Part shown: in pieces, positions 60,489-64,000 of the stretch
How positions within the stretch are numbered: position 1 is the stretch's first letter
How the letters are laid out: the number at the start of each line of letters is the position of its first letter
From: Lacrimispora sphenoides
GTDB taxonomy: Bacteria > Bacillota > Clostridia > Lachnospirales > Lachnospiraceae
Direction: 5' to 3'
DNA length: 64,000 nt
Assembly: GCF_900105215.1 (NCBI RefSeq)
Contig: NZ_FOIP01000001.1
Span: 186,001 to 250,000, forward strand
Notes under the pieces: generated by a model
What the model saw: only the letters and a program-made list of their open reading frames with translations
Database searches by the model: none
Told to the model about the DNA's origin: nothing
Program-made: the position numbers and the translations under genes

Positions 60489-61988
60489 TCATGAATTTTT
60501 CTTACATTTTTTTATCTCTGACTCCATAGCTTCCACAACAGTTTTTAGCACCTTGATCCTGGCATAATACTTACAGTTCGCCTCCACGACCACCCAGGGA
60601 GCATAGGTGGTGGAAGTACGTACCAGCATCTCATTGACCGCGGATTCATACTGATCCCATTTTTCCCGGTTTCTCCAGTCTTCCTCCGTGATCTTCCACT
60701 GCTTGGACGGATTTTCCTGACGCTCCTTAAAGCGTTTTTCCTGTTCATCCTTATCGATATGAAGCCAGAATTTAATGACAACGGCTCCGGCATTTGCCAT
60801 GTGGTTCTCCATCTCATTGATTTCCTGATAAGCCTGCTTCCACTCAGCCTCGCTGCAAAAGCCCTCGATCCGCTCCACCATGACCCGGCCGTACCAGGTC
60901 CGGTCAAAGATGGCGATATGGCCTGCTTTTGGCACATGATTCCAGAAACGCCACAGGTAATGGTGGACCCGTTCCATATCGTTGGGAGCCGAAGTGGGAT
61001 ATACCTTATAGCCTCTGGGGTCCAGATGGCTGGTCAGGCGCTTGATTGCCCCGCCCTTTCCTGCTGCATCCCAGCCCTCAAAGCCCAGCACTACAGGGAT
61101 CCTTAACCGGTATATCTGGCTGTGAAGGGATTCCAGCTTTTCCTTTAGCTGTCTCATCTCCTTCTTATATTCTTCCTTTGTCATGGTCTTTGATAAGTCC
61201 ACCCCGGTTAAGACTCCGCTCTGGTATTTCTCCGAACGCACCGGCACCTCTTTTTCTTTTCTCTCTCCCCTAAGCTTCCTCTGCCTTAGGGCATCCTCTA
61301 AGCAGTCCGCCACCTGTGTGATGATTTTTGCGGAGGCATAATCTCTGTCAGTACCTTCAATGATGGTCCATGGGGCGAAGTCCATATCCGTCCTTTGAAG
61401 CATTTCCTCGGAAATTTCCAGAAAACGTCCGTATTCCTTATTCCTGCGCCAGTCCTCTTCTGTCACACGCCAGCTGGTTTCCTTGGAAGTTTCCAGCCGG
61501 TTAAACCGCTTCTTTTGCTCCTCCTTAGAAATATAGAGGAACAGCTTTATGATAACCATACCGTCATCGGTCAGCTGACGTTCAAAGGACTGAATATCCT
61601 GAAAAGCCTCTGGCAGAGCCGTCTCCGGAATCTTGCCTACAAACCGTTCGATGGTCACCTGCCGGTACCAGCTTCTGTCAAAGAGGGCGATTCTGCCCTG
61701 GGCCGGAAGCTTGGTCCAAAAGCGCCATAAAAACGGGCGCATCCGTTCCTCTTCCGTTGATTTATCATTGGCATACACATCAAAACCTCTGGGATCCAGC
61801 GCCTGAATCAGGCGGTTGATCTGGGTGCCCTTTCCTGATGCTCCCATGCCCTCGAACACGATCATGACAGGAATTCCTGCCTCCTTGCACTCCCGCTGCA
61901 AAAGACCCAGCCTTTCGCCTTGCTTAGTTTTAGTGTCTTTATAGGTTTCTTTGTCTATTTTTTTCGATAAATCAAGTTTCTCCAGCAT
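60489..61988 (-). CDS. Polyphosphate:AMP phosphotransferase, two-domain PPK2
   Basis: Transfers phosphate from polyphosphate to AMP (or GMP) in the cytoplasm. The 499 residues contain two PPK2 domains. Each has a Walker A-like loop (FEGMGASGKGTQINRL near 45 and FEGWDAAGKGGAIKRL near 305) and a Walker B-like DRSWYRQ or DRTWYGR. Two-domain (class II) members are AMP-specific; the second domain is usually the catalytic one. It has no obvious operon partner. GGAGG lies close before the ATG at 61988. Confidence 0.93.
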   Translation of the reverse strand: MLEKLDLSKKIDKETYKDTKTKQGERLGLLQRECKEAGIPVMIVFEGMGASGKGTQINRLIQALDPRGFDVYANDKSTEEERMRPFLWRFWTKLPAQGRIALFDRSWYRQVTIERFVGKIPETALPEAFQDIQSFERQLTDDGMVIIKLFLYISKEEQKKRFNRLETSKETSWRVTEEDWRRNKEYGRFLEISEEMLQRTDMDFAPWTIIEGTDRDYASAKIITQVADCLEDALRQRKLRGERKEKEVPVRSEKYQSGVLTGVDLSKTMTKEEYKKEMRQLKEKLESLHSQIYRLRIPVVLGFEGWDAAGKGGAIKRLTSHLDPRGYKVYPTSAPNDMERVHHYLWRFWNHVPKAGHIAIFDRTWYGRVMVERIEGFCSEAEWKQAYQEINEMENHMANAGAVVIKFWLHIDKDEQEKRFKERQENPSKQWKITEEDWRNREKWDQYESAVNEMLVRTSTTYAPWVVVEANCKYYARIKVLKTVVEAMESEIKKCKKNS

Positions 61989-62020
61989 AAACCGTCCCTC
62001 CTTTGTTTAAACAGTTAAGC

Positions 62021-63136
62021 TTAAAGCTTTGCAAACACGTGAGCTACCTCCGGCATAACTTCACTGATCTTTATCATCTGCGGACATTCCTTTTCACAGT
62101 GATGACATGCTTTACAGCCTTCCGCCTTTACAAGCATAGCCTCGTATCCGGCCTTTGCCTCGCTTTCTTTATGGGCGGCAGTCATGTTGTAATAAGAAAA
62201 AATCTCTGGGATCTCCAGACCAAAGGGACAGGGGAGGCAATAACGGCATCCGGTGCAGCCTACTAGGGCCATGGAATCAAAGATTTCTTTTGCCTCTTTA
62301 TAGACCTGTTTTTCTTCCGGATTTACCATTCTGATATGGCTGCGGTCTGCATAAACCAGGTTTTCCTCAAGCTGCTTTTCGTCGCTCATTCCGCTTAGAA
62401 GAAGGCTCACTTCCTGCTGGTCCCATAAAAAATCAAGGGCATATTCCACAGTAGATTTTCCCTCAGGGAATACCTTTTTTACATGATCCGCAGGATCAGC
62501 CAGCTTTCCTCCAAGAAGCGGTTCCATGACAACTACCGCAAGTCCCTTGTCTGCCGCAGCCTTCAGTCCCTTTACTCCGGCCTGATGCTCTAAATCCACG
62601 TAGTTATACTGAATCTGGCAGAAATCCCATCCATCATAATAATCTAGGATATCCTGAAATACATCATATGAATCATGGAAGGAAAATCCAAGATATTTTA
62701 TTTTGCCTTCTTCCCTGGCTTTTTCCATGCGCGATACAAGATCGAATTTTTTGATTTTATCTTCAAAGCGGTCCCTGCTTAAAGCATGAAGCAAATAAAA
62801 ATCAATGTGGTCGGTCTGAAGCTTTTTAAGCTGCTCATCTAAGACCTCATCAAAATCTTCGGGCTTTTCAAGCTTCCATACAGGACATTTGGTAGCCAGA
62901 TATGTTTTCTCCCGGTAGCCATCTCTTAAAGCATTTCCTACGATCCTTTCGCTTTCTCCCAAATGGTAAGGATATGCCGTATCAATGTAGTTCACTCCTT
63001 CATCAATGGCATGGCGGATCATGGATACGGCTCGTTCTTCATCCACCTGTTCCTCCTGAAGAATCGGAAGTCTCATGGCTCCAAACCCCAGGGCCGATAC
63101 CTTAATTCCTGTTTTTCCAAAATCACGATATTGCAT
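62021..63136 (-). CDS. Aldo/keto reductase with C-terminal ferredoxin domain
   Basis: A 371-residue soluble oxidoreductase. The AKR barrel (1-285) has GFGAMRLPI, the catalytic Tyr in NYIDTAYPYHLGESE, TKCPVWK and the LLHALSRDRFE strand. The C-terminal 85 residues hold two cysteine clusters for [4Fe-4S] centres (CTGCRYCLPCPFG and CKACHHCEKECPQ). This form is common in anaerobes; electron carrier and substrate are unknown. It is a single gene with GGAGGAAGATT before the ATG. Confidence 0.93.
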   Translation of the reverse strand: MQYRDFGKTGIKVSALGFGAMRLPILQEEQVDEERAVSMIRHAIDEGVNYIDTAYPYHLGESERIVGNALRDGYREKTYLATKCPVWKLEKPEDFDEVLDEQLKKLQTDHIDFYLLHALSRDRFEDKIKKFDLVSRMEKAREEGKIKYLGFSFHDSYDVFQDILDYYDGWDFCQIQYNYVDLEHQAGVKGLKAAADKGLAVVVMEPLLGGKLADPADHVKKVFPEGKSTVEYALDFLWDQQEVSLLLSGMSDEKQLEENLVYADRSHIRMVNPEEKQVYKEAKEIFDSMALVGCTGCRYCLPCPFGLEIPEIFSYYNMTAAHKESEAKAGYEAMLVKAEGCKACHHCEKECPQMIKISEVMPEVAHVFAKL

Positions 63137-63276
63137 AATCTTCCTCCGATTTATATGTATTACGGCTTTTTCTGCCCGCCGTTCTTACATTGATTGTACC
63201 ATAATTCATTCCCGTACCAAAGACTTTTTTCTAAATCCGAAGAATATAACGTCAGGTAAAAAGGATCAGGCAAAAA

Positions 63277-63312
63277 CGCCGCGGCAATACTGAATTTCAG
63301 TATACCGCGGCG
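63277..63312 (-). terminator. Terminator of the right-edge GH4 gene
   Basis: CGCCGCGG (63277-63284) pairs with CCGCGGCG (63305-63312), with an inner ATACTGA/TCAGTAT helix, and the minus-strand exit is TTTTTGCC. Strong intrinsic terminator about 60 nt past the stop at 63369. Confidence 0.9.
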
Positions 63313-63368
63313 CAATAAATACTCCCCTGTTATGCAATATCAGAGCCGGATCTGTTCTGATAATAATT

Positions 63369-64000
63369 TTATTTTAACTCTGGCCAGTAATCCTTGTTTG
63401 CCTCAATCATTTCATCCAGAATATGCTTTGCGGCCATTGCTGATGGTATGGTCTTATTTAATGTAAATGCTGCTAATGCTTTGTCATAACTTCCTTCTAT
63501 TGCCGCCTCTACGATCAATTTTTCGCTGGCCTCCTGCTGCTCGATCATTCCTTTAAAGAAAGTCGGGATTTCCCCTACTCTGGTAGCTTCCGGTCCTTCG
63601 TTGGTAATATAGCAAGGAATTTCTACCATGGCGTCGTCTGGTAAATTTTTAACAGCACCATTGTTCATGACCATAACCAGATGACGTTTCTTTAAATTAA
63701 ATGCCAGGCTCATCGCTACTTCCACGATAAATTCCCCATGAACACCGGTAAAGAATGGAGTCATATCAATTTCTCCGGTTGTTTCATACTGTTCTGCTGC
63801 CTGGAAAATCCGCTTTTCCCTTCCATCCATAACTTCATTGGCTCTTGTATAGTTCTTATCGGAATGTTTTACAATCTCATCCCCTAACAAATAGTACTGC
63901 ATGTAGGTATTGGGCAGATAATCCGGGAACATTCTCATTAAATTCTTTGCATTGTCAAAGGTATGTTTCCAGGATGCATCATTATGCCGTACTTCACTTC
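63369..64000 (-). CDS. GH4 6-phospho-alpha-glucosidase, partial at right edge
   Basis: The C-terminal 210 codons of a third GH4 enzyme; the 5' part lies beyond the window and the frame is open to position 64000. Motifs include DYLPNTYMQYYLLGDEIVKH, NYTRANEVMDGREKRIFQ and NLPDDAMVEIPCYI, which fit the GlvA/MalH branch more closely than the other two copies in the window do. The NAD site and metal ligands are outside. Its downstream gene neighbourhood is empty except for a terminator, so it ends its operon. Confidence 0.93.
   Translation of the reverse strand, partial: SEVRHNDASWKHTFDNAKNLMRMFPDYLPNTYMQYYLLGDEIVKHSDKNYTRANEVMDGREKRIFQAAEQYETTGEIDMTPFFTGVHGEFIVEVAMSLAFNLKKRHLVMVMNNGAVKNLPDDAMVEIPCYITNEGPEATRVGEIPTFFKGMIEQQEASEKLIVEAAIEGSYDKALAAFTLNKTIPSAMAAKHILDEMIEANKDYWPELK

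Noticed and set aside
1..64000. tRNA, rRNA, complete insertion sequence or prophage
   Set aside because: I found no tRNA-like T-arm context, no rRNA segment, no transposase and no phage structural gene; only weak traces of mobile DNA near the left edge.

Overview
The window reads as a chromosomal segment of a low-to-middle GC, spore-forming Clostridia, most likely a Lachnospiraceae of the Lacrimispora/Clostridium saccharolyticum type. The grounds are a Csp-type germination protease homologue, clostridial-style Feo, ECF and thiamine modules, the ispH-S1 gene order, strong AGGAGG ribosome binding sites and many sugar uptake operons. The genus is an inference; no rRNA or tRNA gene is present to anchor it.

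Layout. 1-3.3 kb: a decayed reading frame at the left edge, a subtilisin-family Csp-like protein whose catalytic serine is glycine, a promoter-hairpin-terminator unit that looks like a small RNA, and two small coiled-coil paralogues. 3.3-12.8 kb: an Rrf2 regulator, then a sugar locus with a Gfo/Idh/MocA oxidoreductase, a CUT1 ABC importer, a GH129/GH101-like glycosidase and two AraC regulators. 12.8-19.9 kb: a MocR regulator coupled to a MORN-repeat membrane protein, glnS, an L,D-transpeptidase and two unknown proteins. 19.9-23.8 kb: an ECF transporter (fused EcfA, EcfT, S component) with a nucleoside phosphorylase. 23.9-28.7 kb: two overlapping RpiR regulators facing a PTS EIICB and a GH4 enzyme. 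28.9-34.1 kb: a second L,D-transpeptidase, an EamA exporter, a DUF4177 protein, a DapB-fold dehydrogenase and a MerR regulator. 34.3-42.1 kb: a dpp-type peptide importer divergent from a two-component system. 42.1-46.8 kb: a second PTS/GH4 operon that adds a ChbG-type deacetylase, with its own divergent RpiR. 46.9-50 kb: a TPP-riboswitch-controlled thiamine (precursor) importer. 50-54.2 kb: an HD-GYP protein and a feoA-feoA-feoB-fur iron operon that includes a 45-residue FeoB-associated protein. 54.3-63.1 kb: an M13 peptidase, S1 protein, ispH, cmk, a FAD enzyme, a polyphosphate:AMP phosphotransferase and an Fe-S aldo/keto reductase. A third GH4 gene runs off the right edge.

The window is dominated by carbohydrate and nutrient acquisition, mostly as transporter + enzyme + local regulator cassettes. 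The points most worth a second look are: the PTS-GH4-ChbG operon, which parallels the E. coli chb logic but has an alpha-type GH4; a roughly 100-bp direct repeat (terminator plus dehydrogenase 3' end) flanking a 10-kb segment; the candidate small RNA at 2047-2162; the Csp-like pseudoprotease; and the iron operon, whose Fur lacks the usual histidine cluster.
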